Positions 1 through 7,955 of a stretch of 64,000 bases of DNA are shown here, piece by piece. Source of the DNA: Synechococcus sp. A18-25c (GTDB lineage Bacteria; Cyanobacteriota; Cyanobacteriia; PCC-6307; Cyanobiaceae). A model generated the notes under the pieces. It was given only the letters and a program-made list of their open reading frames with translations, was not told where the DNA came from and ran no database searches. Position 1 is the first letter of the stretch. Each line of letters starts with the position of its first letter. The position numbers and the translations under genes were made by a program. The stretch covers positions 1,798,001 through 1,862,000 of the forward strand of contig NZ_CP047957.1 of NCBI RefSeq assembly GCF_014280035.1, given 5' to 3'.

Positions 1-188
1 GCATCAAGACTGGGCTGGGCGGGAAGTAGTGCCGGAGGGCTCGTAAAAATGTCCTCCGCCTGTCCTTTGAGCGAAGTGCTCACCAGCCAGAGCAGGGGCA
101 CCAAAACGGCCAGCGCCAGAAGGATCAGAACCAGAAGCTGAAGCAGAGCACCGAGACGAACGCCGGCACGGCCTGGGGATGCCTGCAT
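1..188 (-). CDS. Sugar-type ABC transporter permease, N-terminal part (runs off window)
   Basis: The minus-strand frame opens with ATG at 188-186 and stays open to the window edge (62 codons). It reads a short basic N-terminus, one long hydrophobic segment (about residues 15-38, rich in Leu, Val and Ala), then WLVSTSLKGQAEDIF and a TSPPALLPAQPS stretch. That pattern, a first membrane helix followed by 'STSLK...F..PP..LP', is typical of the MalG/UgpE class of inner-membrane permeases for sugars, polyols or glucosylglycerol. It starts 5 bases after the leuA stop, so it is probably the next gene in the same transcript. An in-frame TTG lies just before the ATG. The substrate cannot be told from this fragment. 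Confidence 0.72.
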   Translation of the reverse strand, partial: MQASPGRAGVRLGALLQLLVLILLALAVLVPLLWLVSTSLKGQAEDIFTSPPALLPAQPSLD

Positions 189-193
189 CAACG

Positions 194-1816
194 TCAACGT
201 GCTGGGCTCGAATCCAGGGGGGCCGCATCCCGCTGAGGATGCAGAGCCGGCTGGGCCGCGGCGGCGACAAGACGGTTGAGCGCATTCACAAAGGCCTGAG
301 CCGCTGCCACCACCACATCGGTGTCAGCGGAATGACCGGAATACAGCTCCCCATCGCGTCGCAGGCGGATGGTGACCTCACCCATGGCGTCAATGCCTTC
401 GGTCACAGACTTGACTGAAAACTCCACCAGCTCATTCGGCTCCCCAGCCAAGGCATTCAGCGCTCGGCAAACGGCATCCACCGGTCCAGTCCCGATGGAG
501 GCCATGGTTTGCTCTTCTCCATCCTCATCCGCCAGGGTGACGGTGGCGGTCGGGCTGAGGCTGCTCCCGCAGCTCACTTGCACCAGCTTCAGCTGGTAGC
601 GAGCTTCCGGTTGCTGCACCTGCTCGCTGACGATCGCTTCAAGATCACGGTCGGTGATCTCTCGTTTGCGATCGGCCAAATCCTTGAATCGCGCGAAAGC
701 ATCGTCGAGATCCTCCCGACTGAGGTTGTAGCCCAGCTCTTCCAGACGGGCACGCACGGCACTGCGACCACTGAGTTTGCCGAGGGAGATCCGGTTGTCG
801 CTTAAACCAACAGTGCGTGCGTCGACAATCTCATAGGTGAGGCGATTCTTGAGAACACCATCCTGGTGGATTCCGGATTCATGAGCGAAGGCATTGGCAC
901 CAACGATGGCCTTGTTGGGCTGCACCACCATGCCGGTGAGATTGGACACCAGACGAGAGGTCTTGGTGATCTCTTCGGTGCGCACCGCCGTGAGCGGGGT
1001 CGGTGAATCTTCTTCACGCCCAAAGTAGGGATTGAAGAAGCGGCGTCGCACGTGCAACGCCATCACTAACTCTTCCAAAGCCGCATTTCCAGCCCGCTCC
1101 CCAATGCCGTTGATCGTGCATTCGAGCTGACGCGCACCGTTTTTCACCGCCTCGAGGAAGTTGGCCACCGCCAGCCCCAGGTCGTTATGGCCATGCACGG
1201 ACAACACCGCATCCGCAATGTTCGGCACATGCCGGTCAATACCAGCAATCAGCGCACCGAATTCGCTCGGGGTGGTGTATCCGACAGTGTCTGGGATGTT
1301 GATGGTGCTGGCACCGGCTGCAATGGCAGCTTCGATCACCTCGTACAGGAACTCCGGATCACTGCGGCCGGCATCCTCGCAGGAGAACTCGACGTCATCC
1401 ACCAGGGAGCGGGCGTAGGCCACCATGTCGGGGACGATGGCGAGCACCTCCTTACGGCTCTTGCGCAGCTTGTGCTCTAGATGGATATCGCTGGTGGCGA
1501 TGAAGGTGTGAATCCGCCTACGGGGTGCAGGCGCCACGGCATCCGCACAGGCTTTGATGTCGCCACGGGAGGCCCTAGCCAGTCCGCAAATCACTGGTCC
1601 GTTGTCGCCGCCCACCTGCTGGGCGATGCGTTGCACAGCAGCAAAATCTCCGGGACTGGCGAAGGGGAAACCAGCCTCGATCACATCCACTCCGAGCCGG
1701 GCGAGCTGTTGAGCAATCGCCAGCTTTTCTTCGAGGTTGAGGCTGGCTCCAGGAGACTGCTCACCATCCCTGAGGGTGGTGTCGAAGATCAGAACGCGGC
1801 CTGGATCGTGGGCCAT
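194..1816 (-). CDS. leuA: 2-isopropylmalate synthase
   Basis: This enzyme condenses acetyl-CoA with 2-oxoisovalerate, the first committed step of leucine synthesis, in the cytoplasm. The 540-residue protein has the usual length. The N-terminal TIM barrel carries [13 protein letters not shown] (about residues 11-23) and the metal-site VHGHNDLG motif, followed by [10 protein letters not shown]. The C-terminal third is the LeuA regulatory domain that senses leucine in this family. The very end (rich in Ala and Pro) is a variable tail. The ATG at 1816 is preceded by a 128-base divergent gap toward the GH57 gene. That gap holds an 18-base motif (1842-1859) shared with the NTRC gene far downstream. 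An ABC permease gene follows 5 bases after the stop. Confidence 0.97.
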   Translation of the reverse strand: MAHDPGRVLIFDTTLRDGEQSPGASLNLEEKLAIAQQLARLGVDVIEAGFPFASPGDFAAVQRIAQQVGGDNGPVICGLARASRGDIKACADAVAPAPRRRIHTFIATSDIHLEHKLRKSRKEVLAIVPDMVAYARSLVDDVEFSCEDAGRSDPEFLYEVIEAAIAAGASTINIPDTVGYTTPSEFGALIAGIDRHVPNIADAVLSVHGHNDLGLAVANFLEAVKNGARQLECTINGIGERAGNAALEELVMALHVRRRFFNPYFGREEDSPTPLTAVRTEEITKTSRLVSNLTGMVVQPNKAIVGANAFAHESGIHQDGVLKNRLTYEIVDARTVGLSDNRISLGKLSGRSAVRARLEELGYNLSREDLDDAFARFKDLADRKREITDRDLEAIVSEQVQQPEARYQLKLVQVSCGSSLSPTATVTLADEDGEEQTMASIGTGPVDAVCRALNALAGEPNELVEFSVKSVTEGIDAMGEVTIRLRRDGELYSGHSADTDVVVAAAQAFVNALNRLVAAAAQPALHPQRDAAPLDSSPAR

Positions 1817-1841
1817 GGCGGAAGCCTCGACGCGATTTAGT

Positions 1842-1859
1842 CGGAATGACTATGAGTTA
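1842..1859 (-). promoter_or_regulatory. 18-base motif upstream of leuA, shared with NTRC gene
   Basis: Read on the minus strand this is TAACTCATAGTCATTCCG. The same word with one change (TAACTCATAGTCACTCCG) occurs at 51311-51328 upstream of the NTRC gene. Here it ends 25 bases before the leuA ATG; at NTRC it ends 8 bases before the ATG, so it is not simply a ribosome binding site. It could be a promoter element around CATAGT or a regulator site. The function is unknown; the match itself is directly visible. Confidence 0.5.
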
Positions 1860-1944
1860 GGCCAGTCTAAGCGAGTGTGCGTGTCGATTCTTGCGAAACC
1901 CGCAAGGAATACCGGTACATTCACACGGTTGATGGGACGGGACC

Positions 1945-3513
1945 GTGGCACCCGGAGCACTCGCTCTTGTTCTGCACGCACACCTTCCCTATGTCCGGGC
2001 AGAGGAAGAACACTCTCTAGAAGAGGACTGGTTCTTCCAAGCGCTGATCGAGTGCTATCTACCGCTGCTGGAGACCCTGGAGGCAGCAGCAGCCGATCCG
2101 CAGCTGGCACCCGAACTCACCATGGGGGTTTCACCCACCTTGCTGTCGCTGCTGTCGGATCGAACCCTGCAGCAGAGGTTCCCCGCCTGGATTGAGGCCC
2201 GCCTCAGCCTGTTGAACCAAACGCCAGACAACCGCAAGGACGCCGCCGATCACCTGGCTGACAGCTTCCAACGCCACCTGAGCTCCTGGCATCAGTGTGA
2301 AGGCGATCTGATCGGTCGCTTCGCAGCCCTCCAACGCCAAGGTGTGCTGGATCTGCTCACCTGTGGTGCCACCCATGGCTACCTGCCCCTGCTGCGCGAG
2401 CATCCGGAGGCGGTGCGTGCACAACTCCGCACGGCTGTGCGGGAGCATCACCGGCTTTTGGGAGAACGCCCACTGGGAATCTGGCTGCCGGAATGCGCTT
2501 ACTACGAAGGTCTTGACCACTGGATGCGGGATGCGGGTCTGCGCTACGCCGTCCTCGATGGGCATGGTCTACTCCACGCCGAACCTCGACCGCGCTACGG
2601 CGTCTACGCCCCAATCGTGAGCCGTCAAGGCGTGGCGTTCTTTGGCCGGGATAGCGACGCCACGCTTCCGGTTTGGTCCGCCAAGGATGGCTATCCAGGA
2701 GATCCATGGTATCGGGAATTTCACCGGGACCTTGGCTGGGATCTCCCAGCGGAAACCGTTGCCGCCGAGGGGCTACCCACCGGCAGACCCCTTGGCCTGA
2801 AGCTGCACCGCGTCAGCAATCCCAGCAGTGGGCTCGATGGCAAGCAGCCTTACCAACCCAACCGGGCCATGGAACGCACCTGCGAGCATGCCCAGCATTT
2901 CCTCCAAGGTCGTCGTCAACAACTGGATCGGTTGCAGGCAGGCATGGCCATCGAACCCCTTCTCGTGGCGCCCTTTGATGCCGAACTGTTTGGCCATTGG
3001 TGGTTCGAAGGTCCCCGGTTCCTGGCGGAGCTGTTTCGACAGGGACCCAGCGAAGGCATTCGCTTCACCAGTCTGCGCAGCGTGCTGAATGCCCAACCCA
3101 ATCTGCAACTGTGCAATCCCTGTCCCTCCAGTTGGGGGCGTGGTGGTTTCCACGATTACTGGCTCAACGAAACCAATGCGTGGATCATTCCTGAATGGAG
3201 CCGGGCCGGCCGCGCCATGGTGGAGCGCTGCAGCCGAGGCGTTGGCAGCGAATCGGATCTGCGCCTGCTGCATCAAGCAGGGCGAGAGCTTCTCTTAGCG
3301 CAGTCGTCGGACTGGAGCTTCATCCTGAGAGCAGGGACCACCACAGAACTGGCGAAGGAACGCATCGAACGTCACCTCCAGCGTTTTTGGCGTTTGATGG
3401 CGGCCATCGATGGCCGCGAGGATCTTCAGGAGAGCTGGCTGGATGAACTGGAACGGGAGGATGCGCTGTTCCCGCTCATTCAGCCGGCAGATTGGGCCAG
3501 GGCCAGTCCTTAA
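1945..3513 (+). CDS. Glycoside hydrolase family 57 protein (probable GH57 1,4-alpha-glucan branching enzyme)
   Basis: A 522-residue protein beginning at GTG. The start ALVLHAHLPYVR is the first GH57 signature (metal/substrate histidines). GIWLPECAYYEG (about residue 180) carries the expected catalytic glutamate, and APFDAELFGHWW (about residue 340) the catalytic aspartate with the family's GHWW. The C-terminal part resembles the DUF1957 helical domain found in GH57 branching enzymes and related amylases. It probably acts in the cytoplasm on glycogen or related glucans. It is transcribed divergently from leuA and converges on the autotransporter gene. Branching versus hydrolytic activity cannot be decided from sequence alone. 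Confidence 0.88.
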   Translation: MAPGALALVLHAHLPYVRAEEEHSLEEDWFFQALIECYLPLLETLEAAAADPQLAPELTMGVSPTLLSLLSDRTLQQRFPAWIEARLSLLNQTPDNRKDAADHLADSFQRHLSSWHQCEGDLIGRFAALQRQGVLDLLTCGATHGYLPLLREHPEAVRAQLRTAVREHHRLLGERPLGIWLPECAYYEGLDHWMRDAGLRYAVLDGHGLLHAEPRPRYGVYAPIVSRQGVAFFGRDSDATLPVWSAKDGYPGDPWYREFHRDLGWDLPAETVAAEGLPTGRPLGLKLHRVSNPSSGLDGKQPYQPNRAMERTCEHAQHFLQGRRQQLDRLQAGMAIEPLLVAPFDAELFGHWWFEGPRFLAELFRQGPSEGIRFTSLRSVLNAQPNLQLCNPCPSSWGRGGFHDYWLNETNAWIIPEWSRAGRAMVERCSRGVGSESDLRLLHQAGRELLLAQSSDWSFILRAGTTTELAKERIERHLQRFWRLMAAIDGREDLQESWLDELEREDALFPLIQPADWARASP

Positions 3514-3555
3514 CCCTCCGCAGGCATCCAACACCCCTGGAGGACGACCACGACA

Positions 3556-6500
3556 TCAGAACTGCCAGGTCATGCCGCCGCTCGCGCGCCAGGTCGTGCC
3601 ACGGTCGCTCGCCCAGAACTCCATGCCACCTCTTCCATACAGCTTCACCGAGATGCCGTTGAAGTTCTGCACCGTGTAGTCCAGACCCGCCTCAATCAAC
3701 GCACCGTTCTCGGTGCCCAGCTGTGAATCGAAATTCACCGTCTTGTTGGTGAACTTGTAGCCGATCTCCTGGCCTTCATTGCCCTGGTTCCAGTCCGCAA
3801 GCCAGGCCGCCCGAACACTCGGCACCAGCAGTCCCCGCTCGCCGGTGCGGATCGGCACCGACAGCTTCATGCCCAGCTCCGTCTCGGCAAAGTTCGTTGT
3901 GCGGCTCTTGTACTTCAACCGCAGGTTCTCCGTTCCGCTGGTCTCGGAGAATCCCTGTTCATGGTTACGGGTCCACACCACCTGCCCTTGGGGCTCGAGC
4001 ACCACGCCACCGGTCTTGAACGGTGCGCCGATCCGCAGTGCGCCCAGGTAGCTGGTGACGCTCTTGTCACCCCGGGCCGTATTGCCACCCAGATCGTCGT
4101 TGATCCGCAGGATGTTGCGCGACTGCTCGCCGCTGAATTCACTCGCCCCCAGCAGGCCCTGCACATAGAAATGGCGGGCGGAGTACTGGGCCGTTAAGCC
4201 CCCACCCCAGCCCTCAGGGTTCCAGCTGCCGCCACCGGTCTCGCCGCTGTGCTGGTTCACGTTCAGATCGCCGTAATTGGCATAGGCGCCGATCTGGAAC
4301 GTCTCGCTCAGCGCCACATTCACACCAAAGCTGGTGCCGTAGGCGGTCAAGCTGTAGTCGTTGTAGAGAATCGATGAGTCATCAGCCCGGCTGTTGCCGC
4401 CGAATCCCTTCACCCAGGCGCTCACGCCCTCACGCTTGGCCAGATCCAGTTCGTCATCCTGCTGGTCGACAAGGCGGACGCCGTCGAACTCAACAACAAC
4501 GGCTTCTTCTTCTAGCTCGATTGCTACCGCAGCATCAGCATCGGCAACCTCAACGCTTTCAACCGCGCCTTCCACATACTCATCAGCCGCTTCTCCATCG
4601 CTGAGCTCCTCAGACTTCAGCCACAACGGCTGCACCGGAGCCGACTCCTCAATCACGGCCTCGTCTTCCACAACGCTCTGCTCAACAACTTCTTCTGCAA
4701 TCAGCAGTTCCTCGAACTGACGCAGCGGCTGTCGATCAAACAACGTGTCCACCAGCAAATTGTTATGCAGCGCCAAACCACGACCCGCAGCATCCACATT
4801 CCGTGGGGCTAAACCACTGCCCACCAACTTTGCCAATTGCCCGTAATCAAAACTCAACAGCAGATCAATTTGCTCTTGCTTTAAGCCATCGAGCAAACCT
4901 TCAATTATCTCCAGCGCAACCTCTTCCTCGTCTTCCCAAGCGTCGTCTTCATCACCGGGGACATCACTAATCACGTCGCACAGGTCGTCATCTTCTTCAC
5001 AACCAGGGAGTGGAACAGGCTTATCATTTTTGCATTCATCACCCTCACAGATCGGCGGATCCGGGTCCGGCTTATTAGGCTCTTCCTTGCACTCTTCGAG
5101 AGCGGGATATAAGTCGCAGATCGGCGGATCCGGGTCTGGCTTATTAGGCTCTTCATTGCACTCATCAGAATCAGGATGCAAGTCGCAAATAATCTCATCA
5201 CTTTTTTTGACTTCTATAACAAGATCTAAAGAACCTTTGGCCAAATAACCCTTGTAAAGAGCTGGACCATCTTTGGCATATTCTTCGCCAATTCCATCAA
5301 AGGAAAAGATCTGATCTTGACTAACTACGATATATGTATTTTCGGCAAGATCATCAATATTTTTGACATCTCCATCGATGATCTCCCAGACCCCTTCGGG
5401 ATCATCAGAATCTGGAGCGCCAACAACCAAGCTGCCATTCTCATAATCAAATGACTCACTGACTCGCAAAGGCGGATTATTCTTTCCATCCAAAGAGGTG
5501 ATAATTCCACCTGGACTTGAATCCTCTAAAGAGTAAGCATCTAGGCTGATTGTTTTAGAGACCAACGGCTGTTCAGGCGAAACATAAACCCGACCCCCTT
5601 CCTTGATACTTAGACGATCAATCTCAAATTCACCTCTTCCTGACGGCCCGGACAGCAAGTCAAGTCGACCAGCTCCTGTCACCAATGTGGAAGATCGCCG
5701 AGGGATGCTCGACAAGTGTCCCAATAAAAGGGCACCATCTTTAATCTTCGTCTCGCCCTTGTAGGAGTTGGCGCCAGAAAAAGTGGTTGTACCATCACCA
5801 ACCTTGGTGAATCCACCATCACCGGAAATCGGACCAGAAAACTCCGTATCCGTCCCCAAACCACCAGCAGTCAGGGTCTGGTCATCGTCAATGACAATGT
5901 CGCCAGCACCTTCAATCGATCCGATCTCATCACTATTAGTAACTTCATAGGTGGCGCCATCGGAGACAGAAACACCCGTAACATCGCTGAGCGAGCCCGT
6001 GACCTTCAACGTTCCCGCCTTGATCTCAGTAGCACCCGCATAGGTGTTATCGCCAGAAAAACTCGTTGTGCCATCTCCAACTTTCTTAAATCCACCATCA
6101 CCAGAGATTACTCCAGACAACGTGGTATCTGTATCAAGACCACCAGCTGTCAGTGTCTGATCTTTTTCAATAACAATATCGCCAGCACCTTCAATCGATC
6201 CGACCTCATCGCTGTTAGCAACTTCATAGATGGCACCATCAGCGACAGAGACAGCCGTAGCGTCGCTGAGAGATCCAGTGACTCGGAGAGTTCCTTCAAG
6301 AATATTGGTATCGCCAATATAAGAATTGTCTGCAGCCAAGACTGTTATGCCACTCCCCTGAAAATTTAGTGTTCCAGAGCCGGAGAAAGTCGCCAACAAA
6401 ACATCAGAAAATTCCCCATTGAATCTTGTTGCGATTCCATTATTGTCCACTGTTCCACCCTCAATTCCAACCCAGAAAGGAATATCTAAGTTCGTGTTGG

Positions 6501-7293
6501 ATGATTGTCCTTCGACATCGACAACCGTTTTTAGTGTTCCACCCTGAAACACTGGTGCATATAGATCCTCTCGAACTTTACCGTCTTCAAACTTACACGG
6601 ATCGATAGCAGTTTTGATAAGCTGTTGATTGCTTGTTGTCGTTATCTCGCCAGAGGAGATTGTATTCACAGCACAACCACCAAAAGCTTGAATTCGGTTA
6701 TTTGGCCCTTCATGGGTGTAATATTGAGCTGAATTCCACATGTACTGTAGCCCATTATTTCCCTTAGATGCATTATTTGGCCTCTGATCTCCAGGAGGGA
6801 GATCACCCTTCCAGCCATCAAAAATAAATCCGCCACCATTGAAGATATCATTCAGCCATAGATCACCATCCACAAGCAGATTGTTATTTTCCGCAAATTC
6901 TTCATAGCCATTCGAAAGACGTTTCGCCAGATCCTCATCGTCTCCCCAGGGAAAGAATTGTCCTATTTGGCTATCTTTCCACCATAGCCCTGCAGATATT
7001 CCAGGAACAGCATCGTCTCTGCCTGCGTCATTCACCTTCGGATTAACATAGGTATAGTAATTGATTGCGTAATATTTGTCGTCATCACCTTCAATAACTG
7101 TTTGCATATTTACAGGCAAAGTATAAATTTCAACGACGCCAGTCTCGTCCTCTGTGATTTTTTCTCCGCCATCGATGGGGACCACCTGTGCATGCACAGC
7201 AGCAGTGGCAGAGAGCGAAAGAGCCAGAGAAAGCACGGAAAGCAGTTTTCTAGTCACCAGACACGCGAACAGCTTGATTCCTTTTAGCGGCAC
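3556..7293 (-). CDS. Large autotransporter-like outer-membrane protein with beta-barrel C-terminus
   Basis: This 1245-residue protein starts at GTG with a basic n-region and hydrophobic core (KLLSVLSLALSLSATAA) ending at VHA-Q, a Sec signal peptide. Residues about 40-330 are a unique passenger. Then come two autotransporter-associated repeats of about 93 residues (GTLKVTGSLSD..., GDGGF.KVGDGTT.FSG), a second unique stretch, and a Cys/Pro-rich region with two copies of EEPNKPDPDPPIC. A strongly acidic Glu/Val/Ala linker follows, and the last 270 residues are an autotransporter beta-barrel ending in phenylalanine (GGMTWQF), as barrels require. It is probably displayed on the cell surface. The passenger (about 5000-7100) is visibly AT-richer and uses different codons from the barrel, suggesting mosaic origin. 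A truncated second copy of the barrel end lies just upstream at 7555-7872. Confidence 0.85.
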   Translation of the reverse strand: MPLKGIKLFACLVTRKLLSVLSLALSLSATAAVHAQVVPIDGGEKITEDETGVVEIYTLPVNMQTVIEGDDDKYYAINYYTYVNPKVNDAGRDDAVPGISAGLWWKDSQIGQFFPWGDDEDLAKRLSNGYEEFAENNNLLVDGDLWLNDIFNGGGFIFDGWKGDLPPGDQRPNNASKGNNGLQYMWNSAQYYTHEGPNNRIQAFGGCAVNTISSGEITTTSNQQLIKTAIDPCKFEDGKVREDLYAPVFQGGTLKTVVDVEGQSSNTNLDIPFWVGIEGGTVDNNGIATRFNGEFSDVLLATFSGSGTLNFQGSGITVLAADNSYIGDTNILEGTLRVTGSLSDATAVSVADGAIYEVANSDEVGSIEGAGDIVIEKDQTLTAGGLDTDTTLSGVISGDGGFKKVGDGTTSFSGDNTYAGATEIKAGTLKVTGSLSDVTGVSVSDGATYEVTNSDEIGSIEGAGDIVIDDDQTLTAGGLGTDTEFSGPISGDGGFTKVGDGTTTFSGANSYKGETKIKDGALLLGHLSSIPRRSSTLVTGAGRLDLLSGPSGRGEFEIDRLSIKEGGRVYVSPEQPLVSKTISLDAYSLEDSSPGGIITSLDGKNNPPLRVSESFDYENGSLVVGAPDSDDPEGVWEIIDGDVKNIDDLAENTYIVVSQDQIFSFDGIGEEYAKDGPALYKGYLAKGSLDLVIEVKKSDEIICDLHPDSDECNEEPNKPDPDPPICDLYPALEECKEEPNKPDPDPPICEGDECKNDKPVPLPGCEEDDDLCDVISDVPGDEDDAWEDEEEVALEIIEGLLDGLKQEQIDLLLSFDYGQLAKLVGSGLAPRNVDAAGRGLALHNNLLVDTLFDRQPLRQFEELLIAEEVVEQSVVEDEAVIEESAPVQPLWLKSEELSDGEAADEYVEGAVESVEVADADAAVAIELEEEAVVVEFDGVRLVDQQDDELDLAKREGVSAWVKGFGGNSRADDSSILYNDYSLTAYGTSFGVNVALSETFQIGAYANYGDLNVNQHSGETGGGSWNPEGWGGGLTAQYSARHFYVQGLLGASEFSGEQSRNILRINDDLGGNTARGDKSVTSYLGALRIGAPFKTGGVVLEPQGQVVWTRNHEQGFSETSGTENLRLKYKSRTTNFAETELGMKLSVPIRTGERGLLVPSVRAAWLADWNQGNEGQEIGYKFTNKTVNFDSQLGTENGALIEAGLDYTVQNFNGISVKLYGRGGMEFWASDRGTTWRASGGMTWQF
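5048..5163 (-). repeat. Two 47-base direct repeats inside the autotransporter gene
   Basis: Positions 5048-5094 and 5117-5163 are 45/47 identical (they differ at two bases) and repeat with a 69-base, 23-codon period. They encode two copies of the Cys-containing segment EEPNKPDPDPPIC; a third, weaker CxxxPxxxEC-like unit precedes them. Because the period is a multiple of three, slippage or recombination between copies would change the length of the protein without breaking the frame. Confidence 0.85.
5735..6300 (-). repeat. Tandem autotransporter-associated repeats (about 280 bases each)
   Basis: Two consecutive units encode nearly the same roughly 93-residue block: GTL.VTGSLSD, then V.DGA.YEV.NSDE.GSIEGAG, then QTLTAGGL.TDT, then SGDGGF.KVGDGTT.FSG. 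This is the passenger-associated beta-helix repeat type known from autotransporters. DNA similarity between the units is high (for example the stretches around 5880-5960 and 6160-6240), so in-frame loss or gain of a unit is possible. The boundaries given are approximate. Confidence 0.75.
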
Positions 7294-7475
7294 CGTCGAA
7301 GTGCGCCATGCAGAAAATATTGACTTTTTATTTGTATGTCACGGCTTCACCTCAGAGTGAATCGCACGAGGAATCTCAAGAGACTCGCGATGCGTATCTC
7401 TTGATCGAGCTTTAAGGAGCCCACAAACGTGATCCCAAAAACATTAAGTCTGCCGTTTTGACACATGAGGAATTT

Positions 7476-7504
7476 AAAAAAACGCCTCCCCATCAGGGGG
7501 AGGC
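7476..7504 (-). terminator. Rho-independent terminator, minus strand
   Basis: On the minus strand a perfect 8-bp stem, GCCTCCCC/GGGGAGGC (7504-7497 with 7491-7484) and a 5-base loop is followed by G and seven T. It lies downstream of the truncated barrel copy (7555-7872) and upstream of the large autotransporter gene, so it would stop transcription from the fragment before that gene. Confidence 0.8.
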
Positions 7505-7517
7505 ATGGATGTTCAAA

Positions 7518-7537
7518 ACTCCCTCAACTGAGGGAGT
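7518..7537. repeat. Perfect inverted repeat beside the terminator
   Basis: ACTCCCTC and GAGGGAGT form an 8-bp perfect stem with a 4-base AACT loop. It stands 13 bases from the stem of the terminator at 7484-7504 and has no T run of its own. It may be a second hairpin of the same termination region or a trace of the rearrangement that left the barrel fragment. Confidence 0.5.
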
Positions 7538-7554
7538 GGCGTCCTGAGTAGCGA

Positions 7555-7872
7555 TCAGAACTGGAAGGTGGTCACACCACCGCTCGCGCGCCAGGTCGTG
7601 CCACGGTCGCTCGCCCAAAACTCCATGCCACCTCGGCCGTACAACTTCACCGAGATGCCGTTGAAGTTCTGCACCGTATAGTCCAGACCCGCCTCGATCC
7701 AGGCGCCGTTTTCCGTGCCCAGCTGTGAATCGAAATTCACCATCTTGTTGGTGAACTTGTAGCCGATCTCCTGGCCCTCATTGCCCTGGTTCCAGTCCGC
7801 CAGCCAGGCCGCCCGAACACTCGGCACCAGCAACCCCCGATCGCCGGTGCGGATCGGCACCGACAGATTCAT
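7555..7872 (-). pseudogene. Truncated duplicate of the autotransporter beta-barrel C-terminus
   Basis: The 105-residue frame matches the last 104 residues of the neighbouring autotransporter almost exactly (both share LLVPSVRAAWLADWNQGNEG and SVKLYGRGGMEFWASD); about six positions differ. It ends GGVTTFQF instead of GGMTWQF. Similarity stops abruptly just before the ATG (7872), where unrelated AT-richer sequence begins, and there is no signal peptide or passenger. It is therefore the 3' remnant of a tandem copy rather than a working gene. Four strands of a barrel could not insert alone, but the piece could serve as a donor for gene conversion with the intact copy. Confidence 0.85.
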
Positions 7873-7955
7873 TCACTGATGCACAGACGAACAGACACGC
7901 ACTCCCTTTGATTGTCCGTTATTGAGATCTCTTAGTTACGCCAGCCACAAGGATC

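Noticed and set aside
4-285. A 93-residue minus-strand frame across the leuA-permease junction
   Set aside because: It is out of frame with both real genes and has no family character; the permease frame at 1-188 explains the sequence better.
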